Of a DNA stretch of 64,000 bases, positions 53,533-63,660 are shown piece by piece. The DNA is from Brevundimonas variabilis (lineage in GTDB: Bacteria; Pseudomonadota; Alphaproteobacteria; Caulobacterales; Caulobacteraceae), in the NCBI RefSeq assembly GCF_014199945.1, contig NZ_JACHOR010000002.1:682001-746000 (forward strand). The letters run 5' to 3'. The notes under the pieces were generated by a model that saw only the letters and a list, made by a program, of their open reading frames with translations, had not been told where the DNA came from and made no database searches. Both the position numbers and the translations under genes were made by a program. Each line of letters opens with the position of its first letter. The first letter of the stretch is position 1.

Positions 53533-54644
53533 CCGCCCTCGCGCTTGATCCCTCCCATGAGCTGATGCGTCCGGATCCCCGGCACACGGCACGGGATTCC
53601 GTTCGCTCGGCAGAGACGACGGCGTTGGCCCAGCAGGACACGGTCCTGAGCCCCCGGTTCTACACGACCGATTTCGAGGCCATGGACCGCATCGACGTCA
53701 GCCCCGTCCGCGAGGTCTGGGACGGCCTCATGGCCGAGATGGCCGCCGACCTGAACAAGCACCACTTCAAGCGCGATGCCTCGTTCGAGGGTGTCATCGA
53801 AGCCTTGCCGGAGGATCTGCGAAAGGAGTTCGTGGATTTCCTGGTGAGTTCGCTGACGTCAGAATTCTCGGGCTGCGTCCTGTATGCCGAGATCGCCAAA
53901 CGGGTTCAGAACCCGGACATCAAGGCCCTGTTCAAATACATGAGCCGCGACGAAGCCCGGCATGCCGGCTTCATCAATGATACGCTGAAGGATTCAGGCA
54001 TCGGCGTTGATCTCAGCTTTCTGACGAAGACCAAGAAATACACGTTCTTCAAGCCGAAATTCATCTTCTACGCGGTCTACCTGTCCGAAAAGATTGGATA
54101 CGCCCGCTACATCGCCATCTACCGGCACCTCGAGAAGCATCCGGACCAGCGCTTCCATCCGATCTTCAAATGGTTCGAGAAGTGGTGCAACGACGAGTTC
54201 CGCCATGGCGAGGCCTTCGCCTTGCTGATGCGGACGGATCCGAAGCTGCTGAAGGGACCGAACGTCTGGTGGATTCGGTTCTTCCTCCTGTCGGTCTATG
54301 CGACGATGTACGTTCGCGATCACAACCGCCCGGCCTTTCACAAGGCCCTTGGCGTCGACATCACCGAGTATGATCACGAGGTGTTCCGGATCTGCTCCGA
54401 GATTTCGAAACAGGTCTATCCGGTCGTCCTGAAGACGGACACGCCAAGGTTCCGCAAGGGGCTGGAGCGCCTGCGGATGACAGCCGACGCCATGGCAGCG
54501 GCCAAGAGCGCCGGTGGCCTCGTGAACGGCGTCCGACGGGTTGGCATGGCCCTGAAGGTAGCGTCGATCCTGGCGGGCCTCTACTTCGAACCCGTCGAGA
54601 AGAACACGCCGCCCGCCGACATCCGCCTCGCGCCGACCTGGTAG
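53529..54644 (+). CDS. acsF: Aerobic Mg-protoporphyrin IX monomethyl ester cyclase AcsF
   Basis: A diiron oxygenase that closes ring E of bacteriochlorophyll using O2. The 371-residue protein shows the carboxylate/histidine ligands in [25 protein letters not shown] and [11 protein letters not shown]. Its presence means pigment is made under air; the anaerobic BchE is not in the window. The GTG start overlaps the previous gene by four bases. An auxiliary subunit (BciE, in some alphaproteobacteria) may be needed; none is recognised here, though the adjacent 94-residue protein has not been excluded. Confidence 0.96.
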   Translation: MTALALDPSHELMRPDPRHTARDSVRSAETTALAQQDTVLSPRFYTTDFEAMDRIDVSPVREVWDGLMAEMAADLNKHHFKRDASFEGVIEALPEDLRKEFVDFLVSSLTSEFSGCVLYAEIAKRVQNPDIKALFKYMSRDEARHAGFINDTLKDSGIGVDLSFLTKTKKYTFFKPKFIFYAVYLSEKIGYARYIAIYRHLEKHPDQRFHPIFKWFEKWCNDEFRHGEAFALLMRTDPKLLKGPNVWWIRFFLLSVYATMYVRDHNRPAFHKALGVDITEYDHEVFRICSEISKQVYPVVLKTDTPRFRKGLERLRMTADAMAAAKSAGGLVNGVRRVGMALKVASILAGLYFEPVEKNTPPADIRLAPTW

Positions 54645-54649
54645 GGTCG

Positions 54650-55477
54650 ATGGAGCCGGTCAGCACGTCCCAGATTGCGGTCGCTCTCGCGACCTCTCTG
54701 CTGCTCTGGTGGTTCAGCACAGGTGCGATCCTGTGGCTGGTTCGCCTGCCGCGCGCTGCAGCGGGCTGGACCCTCGGGGTATCAAGTGTCGTGGCACTCT
54801 TGGCACTGATCGGGCTGGTTTTGTCGGCTCGGGATACGAGCGTGATGGGTGCCTACGGTGCATTCGGCTTCGCCCTGACCGTGTGGGGCTGGCACGAATT
54901 GGGGTTTCTGATGGGCAAGGTGACAGGTCCGCGCCGGACGCCTTGCCCTCCAACCGCGACCGGCTGGACGCGGTTTCGGGTTTCGGCCGAGACAGTCATC
55001 CACCACGAAATCGCCCTCGCGCTCACGGCCGTCCTGGTCGTCGCTCTTGCCTGGGGTCAGCCGAACCAGACCGGAACGCTGACCTTTGTCCTGCTTCTGG
55101 GCATGCGACTGTCGACCAAGCTCAACATCTACCTCGGTGTCCGCAATCCGCCGATCACCTTCCTTCCGACGAACCTCACCTATCTTCAGACCTATTTCAG
55201 GCGCGCCCGCTTCAATGCGCTTTTCCCGCTTTCGCTGGCACTGTCCGTGATCGCGGCGATCCTTCTGCGCCATGTCGCGACCGACGCCGGCACGCCGCCC
55301 GGAGAAGCCATCGGAGCCAGCCTGATGCTGGCCCTGACCCTTCTGGGGCTTCTGGAACACGCCTTTCTCATGACGCCCTCTCCCGACCGCACCCTGTGGG
55401 GCTGGGCGCTGGGCGACGACAACAAACAATCGCGCGCGGACATTGTCCTCGCGGCCGCAGGGGAGCGGGATCGATGA
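54650..55477 (+). CDS. puhE: Photosynthetic complex assembly protein PuhE
   Basis: A 275-residue DUF3623-type membrane protein with seven or eight helices, including [20 protein letters not shown] and the [13 protein letters not shown] motif. In Rhodobacter capsulatus PuhE affects reaction centre and pigment levels. It starts five bases after acsF and its stop overlaps the hemA ATG by four bases, the standard order acsF-puhE-hemA of many aerobic phototrophs. Confidence 0.93.
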   Translation: MEPVSTSQIAVALATSLLLWWFSTGAILWLVRLPRAAAGWTLGVSSVVALLALIGLVLSARDTSVMGAYGAFGFALTVWGWHELGFLMGKVTGPRRTPCPPTATGWTRFRVSAETVIHHEIALALTAVLVVALAWGQPNQTGTLTFVLLLGMRLSTKLNIYLGVRNPPITFLPTNLTYLQTYFRRARFNALFPLSLALSVIAAILLRHVATDAGTPPGEAIGASLMLALTLLGLLEHAFLMTPSPDRTLWGWALGDDNKQSRADIVLAAAGERDR

Positions 55478-56727
55478 CTGACACGACCACCACCGGGGGG
55501 ACCGCCACGATGTACGAAAGCTTTTTCCAGTCCCAGCTCCAGGGCCTCCGTGACGACGGCAACTATCGGGTTTTCGCAGAGCTTGAGCGCAAGGCCGGGG
55601 CATTCCCGCGAGCGCGCCATTACGATGGCGATGCCAATGCCGACATCACGGTGTGGTGCTCGAACGACTATCTTGGCATGGGCCAGAGCCGCGATGTGCT
55701 GCAGGCCATGCACGATGCCCTCGACAGCTGTGGTGCCGGCGCAGGCGGCACACGCAACATCTCGGGAACGAACCATCACCATGTGCTGCTCGAGCGCGAA
55801 CTGGCCGACCTTCATGGCAAGGAAGCAGCCCTGCTGTTTACCTCCGGCTATGTCTCCAACTGGGCGGCTCTCGGGACCCTCGCGGCGAAATTGCCAAACT
55901 GCGTGGTCCTTTCGGATGCCTGCAACCACGCCTCGATGATCGAGGGCATTCGCCACAGCCGCGCCGAATGCCAGATCTTCCGCCATAACGACCCTGCGCA
56001 TCTGGATGAGCTGCTGTCGAAGATCGACCCGTCACGGCCCAAGCTGATCGCCTTCGAGAGCGTCTATTCGATGGACGGTGACATCGGCCCCATCAAGGAG
56101 ATCTGCGACGTCGCCGACAAATATGGGGCGATGACCTATCTCGACGAGGTTCATGGCGTCGGCCTCTATGGCCCGCGCGGCGGCGGCGTCGCCGAGCGCG
56201 AAGGCCTGATGGACCGGATCACGGTCATCGAGGGAACACTGGGCAAGGCGTTCGGCGTCATGGGTGGCTATATCGCCGCCTCCAGCGCCCTGTGCGATTT
56301 CGTGCGGAGCTTTGCGTCTGGATTCATCTTCACGACCGCCCTGCCCCCTGCGGTCGCAGCGGGTGCCTGCGCCAGCGTCAGACACCTCAAGGCCTCCGAG
56401 ATCGAGCGATTCCGTCACAAGGAGCGCGTGGCAAAGGTGCGCATGCGCCTGGCTGCGGCGGGGATTCCCACCATGGCAAATGACAGCCACATCATCCCGG
56501 TGATGGTCGGTGACCCCAAGAAGTGCAAGATGATCAGCGACTGGCTGATGGAACACCACGGGATCTATGTGCAGCCGATCAACTATCCGACTGTGCCCAA
56601 GGGCACCGAGCGGCTCCGCCTGACGCCTTCGCCGGTCCATTCGGACGACGATATCGACCTACTGGTCGACGCCCTGTCGGAAATCTGGTCGCACTGCGCG
56701 CTCGCCCGGACGGCAGTAGCGGCCTGA
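55474..56727 (+). CDS. hemA: 5-aminolevulinate synthase
   Basis: A PLP enzyme that condenses glycine with succinyl-CoA, the first step of tetrapyrrole synthesis in alphaproteobacteria. The 417-residue protein has the glycine-rich [13 protein letters not shown], the [14 protein letters not shown] cofactor pocket and the PLP lysine K258 in EGTLGKAFG. The ATG at 55474 overlaps the puhE stop; the frame stays open upstream, but that part is antisense-free overlap with puhE in another frame. ATG 55510 is an alternative. Being in the photosynthesis operon, it may be an isozyme devoted to bacteriochlorophyll; a second copy cannot be judged here. Confidence 0.96.
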   Translation: MTDTTTTGGTATMYESFFQSQLQGLRDDGNYRVFAELERKAGAFPRARHYDGDANADITVWCSNDYLGMGQSRDVLQAMHDALDSCGAGAGGTRNISGTNHHHVLLERELADLHGKEAALLFTSGYVSNWAALGTLAAKLPNCVVLSDACNHASMIEGIRHSRAECQIFRHNDPAHLDELLSKIDPSRPKLIAFESVYSMDGDIGPIKEICDVADKYGAMTYLDEVHGVGLYGPRGGGVAEREGLMDRITVIEGTLGKAFGVMGGYIAASSALCDFVRSFASGFIFTTALPPAVAAGACASVRHLKASEIERFRHKERVAKVRMRLAAAGIPTMANDSHIIPVMVGDPKKCKMISDWLMEHHGIYVQPINYPTVPKGTERLRLTPSPVHSDDDIDLLVDALSEIWSHCALARTAVAA

Positions 56728-56734
56728 TGCCTGA

Positions 56735-57685
56735 ATGAGGCTGATTCTGCTGGTCGCATTCGGCCTTCTTGTCATTCTGATCGCGCTTGGCGTCTGGCTC
56801 TGGACGCCAGACCAGACCCGCCCGGCACTCGAAGCGAAATACCTCCGCTCGCCGGACGATATGGTCAATGTTGAGGGCACGCTGATCCATGTCAGGGATA
56901 CGGGTCCGCGTGATGCCCCGACCGTGATCCTCCTCCATGGTTTCGGTGCCAGTCTTCATACCTGGGAACCCTGGGCCGAAGGCTTGCAGGACCGCTTCCG
57001 GGTCATCCGCTTTGACTTGCCTGGCTCCGGACTGTCCCCGCCCGATAGCACTGGCGACTATACCGACGCGCGCGCGATGGCCCTGATCCAGGGCCTGATG
57101 AGCAGAGGCGGCATCGACAAGGCCTCGCTTGTCGGAAACTCCGTGGGTGGCCGGATTGCCTGGTCATTCGCGGCCAGTCATCCCGGCCGTGTCGAAGGGC
57201 TGGTGCTGATTTCGCCGGACGGATTTGCGAGCCCGGGCTTCGAATACGGCAAGCCTCCGGAGGTGCCTGCCATCATGAAGCTGATGCGCTATGCCCTGCC
57301 CCGCTTCATGCTGAGGTCGAACATTGCCGTGGGCTATGCCGATCCCGCTGCCCTGACGGACGCTGCCGTCGAACGTTATCACGACCTCATGCTGGCACCC
57401 GGCGCCCGCGATGCCATGCTCGCGCGAATGGAACAGACCATTCTGACCGACCCGGTTCCATTACTGGAGCAAATCACGGCGCCAACCTTGCTGATCTGGG
57501 GGGAACGAGACGCCATGATCCCGTTCAGCAATGCTGCGGACTATCAGCGCCACATCGCCGACGTCCGCCTGGTGTCCTTTGCAGAGCTCGGACACCTGCC
57601 GCATGAAGAGGCCCCTGTAGACTCCCTTCCGCCTGTTCGCGCCTTCCTTGCTGACTTGCAAGCTGCGCCCATCACGGGGTCGTGA
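56735..57685 (+). CDS. Membrane-anchored alpha/beta hydrolase
   Basis: A 316-residue hydrolase with an N-terminal helix (about 2-24) that likely anchors it in the membrane. The catalytic triad can be read as Ser in GNSVGG, Asp in WGERDAMIP and His in ELGHLPHEE; the oxyanion segment is LLHGFGASLHTW. It starts seven bases after hemA and may be co-transcribed. BchO, a hydrolase of photosynthesis clusters, belongs to the same fold but usually sits with bchID and lacks this clear anchor, so I do not use that name. Confidence 0.83.
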   Translation: MRLILLVAFGLLVILIALGVWLWTPDQTRPALEAKYLRSPDDMVNVEGTLIHVRDTGPRDAPTVILLHGFGASLHTWEPWAEGLQDRFRVIRFDLPGSGLSPPDSTGDYTDARAMALIQGLMSRGGIDKASLVGNSVGGRIAWSFAASHPGRVEGLVLISPDGFASPGFEYGKPPEVPAIMKLMRYALPRFMLRSNIAVGYADPAALTDAAVERYHDLMLAPGARDAMLARMEQTILTDPVPLLEQITAPTLLIWGERDAMIPFSNAADYQRHIADVRLVSFAELGHLPHEEAPVDSLPPVRAFLADLQAAPITGS

Positions 57686-57796
57686 CGTAACGGCAGTAGC
57701 GTGGTCTGCGAAATGGGGTGTAGCGTGTCGTCAGTACACCCTTCCTCGCCTTCTAACGCAGAGACATCAGACCGCTACAACTCGCCAGGATCCGTC

Positions 57797-58585
57797 ATGA
57801 CCAGCATTCCTTCGCCGTCACTGCCACTTGCAGCGCCACCGCCTGTACTGAGGATAGCCGAAGCGGATCTGACCTGGGCGCTCTCAGAGGGCTGGAAGGA
57901 TTTCAAGGCAAAGCGAGGCGACATTCTGGTCCTTGCCTTCATCTATCCTCTGGCCGGGCTTTTGTCGGCCGTCGTCTTTATGAACGATGCGCTGCTGCCC
58001 CTGTTCTTCCCGCTCGTTGCCGGCCTGTCGGTGCTGGGTCCGGCGGTCGCGTCAGGGTTCTACGAAATCGCGCGCCGCAGGGAACTGGGACTGAGCTCGA
58101 GCTGGCGGCACTTTCTGGATCCAGTCCGGGGTCGCAGTCGTTCGGGCCTGGTCACCCTGTCGGGCATGCTGATTGCGTTGTTCATCGCATGGCTCGTCGC
58201 GGCCTATGTGATCTATTCGCTGACCATAGGAACCGGTGACCCGCTGACGACCGGCAATCTGCTGCAGCGCGTGTTCATGACGCCGGAAGGCTGGGCAATG
58301 ATCGTGGTCGGGAATCTGGTTGGCCTTGGATTCGGAATCCTGACCATCGTACTGACGCTGGTCTCGTTTCCGATGGTCGTGGACAAGCCGGTCGATGCAA
58401 TGACGGCGATCGGGACCTCTATCCGTGCCGTCAGGGCCAATCCTGCGGCGACCGCGTCGTGGGGGATCCGCGTCGTAGCCTTGCTGGTGTTGGGTACGTT
58501 GCCCGCCTTTGTGGGCCTTGCCGTTGTGCTTCCGCTTCTGGGCTATGCCACCTGGCACCTCTACACACGGATGGTCGAGCGCTGA
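57797..58585 (+). CDS. DUF2189 membrane protein
   Basis: A 262-residue protein with about six helices and the DUF2189 signature near the N-terminus (WALSEGWKDFKAKRGDILVLAFIYPLAG region). Members occur in many alphaproteobacteria and have no known role. ATG 57797 follows AGGA by eight bases; a longer frame from 57701 lacks this. It converges on the hybrid kinase gene; an imperfect hairpin (58592-58620) lies in the 54-base gap. Confidence 0.78.
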   Translation: MTSIPSPSLPLAAPPPVLRIAEADLTWALSEGWKDFKAKRGDILVLAFIYPLAGLLSAVVFMNDALLPLFFPLVAGLSVLGPAVASGFYEIARRRELGLSSSWRHFLDPVRGRSRSGLVTLSGMLIALFIAWLVAAYVIYSLTIGTGDPLTTGNLLQRVFMTPEGWAMIVVGNLVGLGFGILTIVLTLVSFPMVVDKPVDAMTAIGTSIRAVRANPAATASWGIRVVALLVLGTLPAFVGLAVVLPLLGYATWHLYTRMVER

Positions 58586-58639
58586 CCGGGGCACGCACGG
58601 CCCTCGATAAGGGGCGTGCACTGTGACCGGATACCGGAC

Positions 58640-60454
58640 TCAGGCTGCCCGTGACGCCTGTACCTGATTTGAAGCCTGGCTGACGGATGTTCGCCCGCCG
58701 CTGACCCTCGCGAGCATCTCGGCAAGGCTGGCAAAATCGATCGGCTTGTTCAGATAGGCGTCGGCACCGGCGTCCAGACCGGCCTGGTGGTCCTCGTGAC
58801 GCGCCGATGCAGACAGTACGACAATCGGGGTCTCGCGGTTGTGTCCGGACGTCCGGATCAAGCGCGTAGCGGTCAGCCCGTCCATCACGGGCATGTTGAC
58901 GTCCATGATGACGAGATCGAACGTCTGGCCAGCCGCCATGTCGATCGCGACCTTTCCATTCTCGGCCGAGGCGGTCGTGTGACCTGACGAGCCGAGCCAG
59001 GCTTCGAGAATCATGCGGTTGACCGGATGGTCTTCGACCACCAGCACGCTCAGGCTGTTGCCATCGCCAACCTCGGCCCGGATGGCCTCTGCGGGCTGAA
59101 GACGCTCCCATTCGACAACCTCGGCCTCGATCGAAAGGGTGAATGTTGACCCGCTCCCGAGCGTCGAGGTGACGCCGATGTCTCCGCCCATGATGTTGGC
59201 CATGCGACGCGCAATTGTCAGGCCCAGACCCGTCCCGCCAAACCGGCGGGTCGATGACGCATCGACTTGGGTGAAGGGCTGAAACAGCCGCTCAAGGTCA
59301 TCCTTGGCAATGCCTGTCCCGCTGTCCATGACCGAAAAGTCCAGCCTGACACGCTGATCGGAAATCGGCTCCCCATGCACGCGATAGGCGATCGTCCCGG
59401 TCTCTGTGAACTTGACCGCATTGGACAACAGGTTCTGGAGCACCTGGCATACCCGCAGCGGATCACCACGCACAACGGCGGGGATGGCACCGGTGAAGGT
59501 GCTTTCGAAGGCCAACCCCTTGGCCTCAGCCTGGGCTGTGAAGGGACCGATCACGCGACGATGAAGCTCGTCGGTGGCGATGTCGACGACCTCGAAGGTC
59601 ATCTTGCCGGCTTCGATCTTGGTCATGTCGAGGATGTCGTTGAGCAGGCTGAGCAGATTGTCACCGGAGTTCCGGATGATCGACAGGTATTCCCGTTGGG
59701 TGTCTTCCAGTCGCGTCGCGCCCAGCAGCTGGGCGGCGCCCAGAACACCATTCATCGGGGTCCGGAGTTCATGCGAGATCACACCCAGAAAGTTGGACTT
59801 GGCGGCGTTGGCAGCATCGGCCTTGTCACGCGCGGTCTGCAGTTCCTCGATGAGATGGGCCTGATGCTCCTGAAACGCCCGGATACGCTCCTCGCGCAGC
59901 ACCGTCATCGTCACCAGCACGAACAGCCCGGCAGCTGTGAACGGGACGACGGCGAGGAAGGGCCAGAAAAGCGGGCCGCCCCACAGGCTTACAAGAATCG
60001 CCAATGCGACCAGGCCATAAGGGGAAGAAATCAGGATGGCCTGCCGCGGCGAGCTTCGCAGCTGGGCAAACACCAGCACATAGCCCGAGACCAGCAGCGC
60101 AAGAGCCAACTCCTGACCGAACGGCGCATCGGAGAACCAAGCCATCAGCGGCGCAGCAGCCCAGGCGGCGGTCGTCACTGTGGCAACGAGCGGAAACACC
60201 ATCCCCCAGCCGGCACCCACCCGATGGCTGACCCTCTTTTCTACGGAGCCTCGCAGAATGCCGGCCCCGACCGTTCCCACGAACCAGACAAAGGCGTTGA
60301 GAGCCCCGACCGTAGCCAACAGCCCAATCGCCCAGCTCGCGATGATCATATAGCGAAGGTACTGGGTCTGCAGGATGGCCGTCAGGGCTTGAGCAGCCTC
60401 GCCGGCGGTCTGCCCGCTGGCCAGGCTTTTGCCAATGCCGTCTGATCCAACCAT
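58640..60454 (-). CDS. Hybrid sensor histidine kinase with receiver domain
   Basis: A 604-residue sensor with six or so N-terminal helices (about 35-185), a short coiled segment, the dimerisation domain with phospho-accepting H228 (ISHELRTPMNG), an ATPase domain (N-box NLLSNAVKF, then GTGLGL) and a C-terminal receiver with D518 (MDVNMPVMDG). There is no separate PAS or periplasmic sensor region, so the signal is probably sensed in the membrane. A phosphotransferase and final regulator are needed but none is next to it. No link to the photosynthesis genes beyond distance is visible. Confidence 0.9.
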   Translation of the reverse strand: MVGSDGIGKSLASGQTAGEAAQALTAILQTQYLRYMIIASWAIGLLATVGALNAFVWFVGTVGAGILRGSVEKRVSHRVGAGWGMVFPLVATVTTAAWAAAPLMAWFSDAPFGQELALALLVSGYVLVFAQLRSSPRQAILISSPYGLVALAILVSLWGGPLFWPFLAVVPFTAAGLFVLVTMTVLREERIRAFQEHQAHLIEELQTARDKADAANAAKSNFLGVISHELRTPMNGVLGAAQLLGATRLEDTQREYLSIIRNSGDNLLSLLNDILDMTKIEAGKMTFEVVDIATDELHRRVIGPFTAQAEAKGLAFESTFTGAIPAVVRGDPLRVCQVLQNLLSNAVKFTETGTIAYRVHGEPISDQRVRLDFSVMDSGTGIAKDDLERLFQPFTQVDASSTRRFGGTGLGLTIARRMANIMGGDIGVTSTLGSGSTFTLSIEAEVVEWERLQPAEAIRAEVGDGNSLSVLVVEDHPVNRMILEAWLGSSGHTTASAENGKVAIDMAAGQTFDLVIMDVNMPVMDGLTATRLIRTSGHNRETPIVVLSASARHEDHQAGLDAGADAYLNKPIDFASLAEMLARVSGGRTSVSQASNQVQASRAA

Positions 60455-60535
60455 CTATTCCCCCGGTTCATTGAACAGGCCCGAGCGTGACACTAGGGCG
60501 AACATTCTAAGACGGGGTGAACGCCGATACCGGGT

Positions 60536-60835
60536 TCAACCAGATGCTTCGGCCGGCGTCATGGCCTTGATCGAGAGGGCATGGACGGGCCCGGCCAGTT
60601 CCTCTGCGAGGACGGCATTGATGGCGCGTTGACGCGCGACTCGTCCCTGGCCGTCGAACGACGAGGAGACAATCGAGAGATTGAAATGGCTCTCGCCTCC
60701 AGCCTTGGCATCCATCCCGCCCTCATGATGGTGTCCGGCATGCTTCCAGCTGTCATCCTCGAGCGAGATCGACACCGGATCGAACGCTGTTGTCAGTTTT
60801 TCGAGGATAATCGTCCCGATTGGGCCCTGTGACAT
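60536..60835 (-). CDS. bolA: BolA family protein
   Basis: A 99-residue BolA-fold protein. The central AGHHHEGG loop and ESHFNLSIVSSSFDGQGRVARQRAINAVLAEEL match the family, whose members pair with monothiol glutaredoxins to handle iron-sulfur clusters and also affect cell shape. ATG 60835 follows AAGGAAG; the frame continues upstream antisense to the DnaJ gene. It is divergent from that gene with 45 bases between. Confidence 0.92.
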   Translation of the reverse strand: MSQGPIGTIILEKLTTAFDPVSISLEDDSWKHAGHHHEGGMDAKAGGESHFNLSIVSSSFDGQGRVARQRAINAVLAEELAGPVHALSIKAMTPAEASG

Positions 60836-60880
60836 GATCGCTTCCTTGATGCAGACCAAATCGACCTTACACTGTCCCCA

Positions 60881-61549
60881 ATGCCTGCGTCGTTCGAATA
60901 CAAACCCCGTTTCAAAGATATGCGGATCAAGCCGCCCAAGGCCGGAGAGGCTGAGGCGAAGGCTGACGTCCTGCATCTGAAGCCTGGCGAGAAGCCGTGC
61001 CAGTGGCCTGACTGCGTCAAGGCCGCGACCGCGCGTGCGCCCAAGTCGCGCGAGCGGCTGAATGACTTCTACGATTTCTGTCAGGGCCATGCGGCCGAGT
61101 ACAACAAGGGCTGGGACTTCTATTCCGGCATGACCGAATCCCAGATCCGCGCGGCCAAGGAAAACGAGGCCATGACGGGCGGTCGCCCGACCTGGGAAAT
61201 GAAGGCGGGCAAGAACAGTCGCGAAGCCGCCGCCTTCGCTGCCAAGATGGGCACGGCTAATACGGCGGGCGCGGGTTCATGGCGCGACAGCTATGGCCTG
61301 TTCGGTCGCAAGGGCGATCAGGCCCCTCAGTCCCCGACCGAGGACCGGCGCGTCGGCAAGATCGAGCGCGGAGCCCTGGCCGATCTGGATCTGGAGCCTG
61401 GCGCATCCAAGGAAGCCATCAAGGCCGCCTATCACGACCTGCTCAAGCGCTGCCACCCGGACCATAACCAGGGCGACCGTGGTGCCGAGGCCAAGCTGGT
61501 TCGCGTCATCAAGGCCTGGAAAATTCTCAAGAAGGCCGGGATCGCCTGA
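60881..61549 (+). CDS. DnaJ-domain protein with N-terminal cysteine motif
   Basis: A 222-residue co-chaperone-like protein. The J domain is at the C-terminus (about 163-220) with the HPD tripeptide at 192-194. The N-terminal half holds C40-x4-C45 and C67-x2-H70, which could bind a metal, followed by a 70-residue linker. This architecture, with BolA and CobS as neighbours, is common in alphaproteobacteria. It should stimulate DnaK on clients selected by the N-terminal part. ATG 60881 lies close to the divergent BolA start and has a weak ribosome site. Confidence 0.87.
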   Translation: MPASFEYKPRFKDMRIKPPKAGEAEAKADVLHLKPGEKPCQWPDCVKAATARAPKSRERLNDFYDFCQGHAAEYNKGWDFYSGMTESQIRAAKENEAMTGGRPTWEMKAGKNSREAAAFAAKMGTANTAGAGSWRDSYGLFGRKGDQAPQSPTEDRRVGKIERGALADLDLEPGASKEAIKAAYHDLLKRCHPDHNQGDRGAEAKLVRVIKAWKILKKAGIA

Positions 61550-61631
61550 CGCCCTGAGGGCAGATGGCGATTAAATTGTTGCAGGCCCTGCGCTGCACAC
61601 CATCTCTGGCTCCCCATTCAAGGAGTTTTCG

Positions 61632-62057
61632 ATGGACGTTCTCTACACAGCCCGCGCGACGGCTTCCGGCGGCGGTCGTGACGGTCGGTCACACACGGAC
61701 GACGGCAAGGTCGATGTCAGCCTGTCGGTGCCCAAGGCCATGGGCGGCGACGACGGCCCCGGCACCAATCCCGAACAGCTTTTCGCCACGGGCTATGCTG
61801 CCTGCTATCTCGGGGCCCTGCGCCTTGTTGCCGGCAAGGCGGGAACACCGGTCGGTCCGGACACTCAGGTCCACGCCACAGTCGGCTTTGGTCCGAATAC
61901 CAGGGGTGAGGGATACAATCTGGATATCTCGCTGAAGGTCACCGACCATGGCCTGGACGCTGCCGTGATCGAGGACCTGATCCAGAAGGCACATGCGGTC
62001 TGTCCGTACTCGAACGCCACGCGCAACAATGTCGACGTTGCCCTGAGCGCAGGCTGA
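61632..62057 (+). CDS. ohr: Organic hydroperoxide resistance protein Ohr
   Basis: A thiol peroxidase that reduces organic hydroperoxides using lipoylated partners. The 141-residue protein has the two reactive cysteines C58 (GYAACYLGAL) and C124 (AVCPYSNATRNN), with R16 and E48 at the active site, separating it from plain OsmC. ATG 61632 follows AAGGAG. An AAATTGTT stretch at 61573-61580 resembles half of an OhrR operator, but no ohrR gene is visible. Confidence 0.94.
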   Translation: MDVLYTARATASGGGRDGRSHTDDGKVDVSLSVPKAMGGDDGPGTNPEQLFATGYAACYLGALRLVAGKAGTPVGPDTQVHATVGFGPNTRGEGYNLDISLKVTDHGLDAAVIEDLIQKAHAVCPYSNATRNNVDVALSAG

Positions 62058-62082
62058 CGCCAGCCCTTCCCTTTGACACTGC

Positions 62083-62112
62083 CCGGGCCGATGGATTTTA
62101 CCGTCGGCCCGG
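62083..62112. terminator. Hairpin after ohr, probable terminator
   Basis: A 12-base-pair stem (62083-62094 with 62101-62112, one G-U pair) around an ATTTTA loop, 26 bases after ohr. The T run is poor (CTTG), so it may only pause transcription or protect the 3' end. Confidence 0.5.
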
Positions 62113-62191
62113 CTTGCGTCGAAACGTCGTCATGACGCATTGCAGCGCTGCCGCTCTGGACCCGGACCGAACGGTTTTCTAAGGGTTGCCC

Positions 62192-63196
62192 ATGGCTTCT
62201 TTCCTCGACGCGACCCCCGATCCCCTCCTGACCTTCGAACCGCACCGCAAGGTGTCGGTGCGCGACGCCTTCGGCATCGACGCCGACATGGTCGTGCCGA
62301 TGTTCGACACGGTCGACAGCCACGTGCCGGAGGTCGACCCCGCCTACAAATTCGATCCACAGACGACGCTTGCGATCTGCGCCGGCTTTGCCCACGACCG
62401 CCGGGTCATGGTTCAGGGCTATCACGGCACCGGCAAGTCGACCCACATCGAACAGGTCGCTGCCCGCCTCAACTGGCCCCTCGTCCGCGTCAACCTCGAC
62501 AGCCATGTCAGCCGGATCGATCTGGTCGGCAAGGACGCCATCGTGCTGAAAGATGGCAAGCAGATCACCGAGTTCCGCGAGGGCATGCTGCCCTGGGCCA
62601 TCCAGCGGCCGATCGCCCTGGTGTTCGACGAGTATGATGCTGGTCGTCCGGACGTGATGTTCGTGATCCAGCGTGTGCTCGAGGCGCAGGGCCGCCTGAC
62701 CCTGCTGGACCAGAACCGCGTCATTCGCCCGAACAAGTGGTTCCGCCTGTTCGCCACGACCAATACCATCGGTCTGGGGGACACCTCGGGCCTGTATCAT
62801 GGCACCCAGCAGATCAATCAGGGCCAGATGGACCGCTGGAACATCGTCACCACCCTGAACTACCTCGACCATGACGTGGAGGCCGACATCGTCTCCGCCA
62901 AGGTGCCGGAATGGTCCGACGCCGAGGGTCGTCGCAAGATCGCCGCCATGGTCCGTGTCGCCGACATGACCCGCAACGCCTTCATGAACGGCGACATCTC
63001 GACGGTCATGAGCCCGCGTACGGTCATCACCTGGGCCCAGAACGCCTCCATCTTCGGCGGCGACCTCGGCCTCAGCTTCCGCCTGACATTCCTGAACAAG
63101 TGCGACGAGCTGGAACGCCCGACGATCGCCGAGTTCTACCAGCGTGCCTTCGGTGAGGACCTCCCGGAAGCCGCGACGCGGGTGAAGGTGGGGTAG
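62192..63196 (+). CDS. cobS: Cobaltochelatase AAA+ subunit CobS
   Basis: The ATPase that with CobT and CobN inserts cobalt into hydrogenobyrinic acid diamide in aerobic cobalamin synthesis. The 334-residue protein has Walker A GYHGTGKS (76-83), Walker [10 protein letters not shown] and the sensor segment [14 protein letters not shown] 62192 follows AAGGG by six bases; the TTG two codons earlier is less likely. cobT, usually next, is absent from the following 800 bases. Cobalamin made by this path would serve the AerR regulator in the photosynthesis block. Confidence 0.95.
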   Translation: MASFLDATPDPLLTFEPHRKVSVRDAFGIDADMVVPMFDTVDSHVPEVDPAYKFDPQTTLAICAGFAHDRRVMVQGYHGTGKSTHIEQVAARLNWPLVRVNLDSHVSRIDLVGKDAIVLKDGKQITEFREGMLPWAIQRPIALVFDEYDAGRPDVMFVIQRVLEAQGRLTLLDQNRVIRPNKWFRLFATTNTIGLGDTSGLYHGTQQINQGQMDRWNIVTTLNYLDHDVEADIVSAKVPEWSDAEGRRKIAAMVRVADMTRNAFMNGDISTVMSPRTVITWAQNASIFGGDLGLSFRLTFLNKCDELERPTIAEFYQRAFGEDLPEAATRVKVG

Positions 63197-63202
63197 ATCA
63201 GT

Positions 63203-63237
63203 CGAGATGGACGGATTTCAAACTGCCATCCATCTCG
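63203..63237. repeat. Inverted repeat between cobS and the DUF486 gene
   Basis: Nine-base arms (63203-63211 and 63229-63237) with a 17-base loop between convergent genes. No T run follows on either side, so termination is only possible. Confidence 0.4.
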
Positions 63238-63268
63238 CCTCATCCTTCTAGCCGTAACGGCTGCATGG

Positions 63269-63628
63269 TCACGAACCCAGCGGCCCCTTGAAGATGAAGA
63301 ACGCCCCCAGAGCGATGAACCCAAAGCCCACCGCATGGTTCAGCGTCAGCTTCTCTCCGAGATAGATCACCGAGAAGACGGCGAACACGATCAGGGTGAT
63401 CACCTCCTGCATCGTCTTCAGCTCGGCGGTGGAATAGACCGCATGGCCGATTCGGTTGGCCGGCACTGCGAGGCAGTATTCGAAGAAGGCGATGCCCCAG
63501 CTGACCAGGATCAGGATCCACAGCGGCTTGTTCTCGAACTTCAGATGGCCGTACCAGGCGAAGGTCATGAAGATGTTGGAGGCGATCAGTAGCAGGATCG
63601 GCATGATCGTCGGCGCGGTAAGGGGCAT
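63269..63628 (-). CDS. DMT-family/DUF486 membrane protein
   Basis: A 119-residue, four-helix protein of the DUF486 family (FMTFAWYGHLKFENKPLW, KTMQEVITLIVFAVFSVIYLGE), related to half-length drug/metabolite transporters. These small proteins probably act as dimers; the transported compound is unknown. It lies between cobS (convergent) and guaA (same strand, 33 bases upstream). Confidence 0.88.
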   Translation of the reverse strand: MPLTAPTIMPILLLIASNIFMTFAWYGHLKFENKPLWILILVSWGIAFFEYCLAVPANRIGHAVYSTAELKTMQEVITLIVFAVFSVIYLGEKLTLNHAVGFGFIALGAFFIFKGPLGS

Positions 63629-63660
63629 CGGCGTCTCCGGCGGATGGCGCTAGTCGGGCG

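Noticed and set aside
54709..55473. Upstream extension of the hemA frame
   Set aside because: It lies wholly inside puhE in another frame; the ALAS family begins near the ATG at 55474.
56735..57685. Naming the hydrolase BchO
   Set aside because: It has the fold but not the bchID context, and carries a clear membrane anchor; the name would be a guess.
62058..62191. Cobalamin riboswitch before cobS
   Set aside because: The gap is only 134 bases and the conserved B12-box elements are not seen; the one strong stem is better read as the end of ohr.
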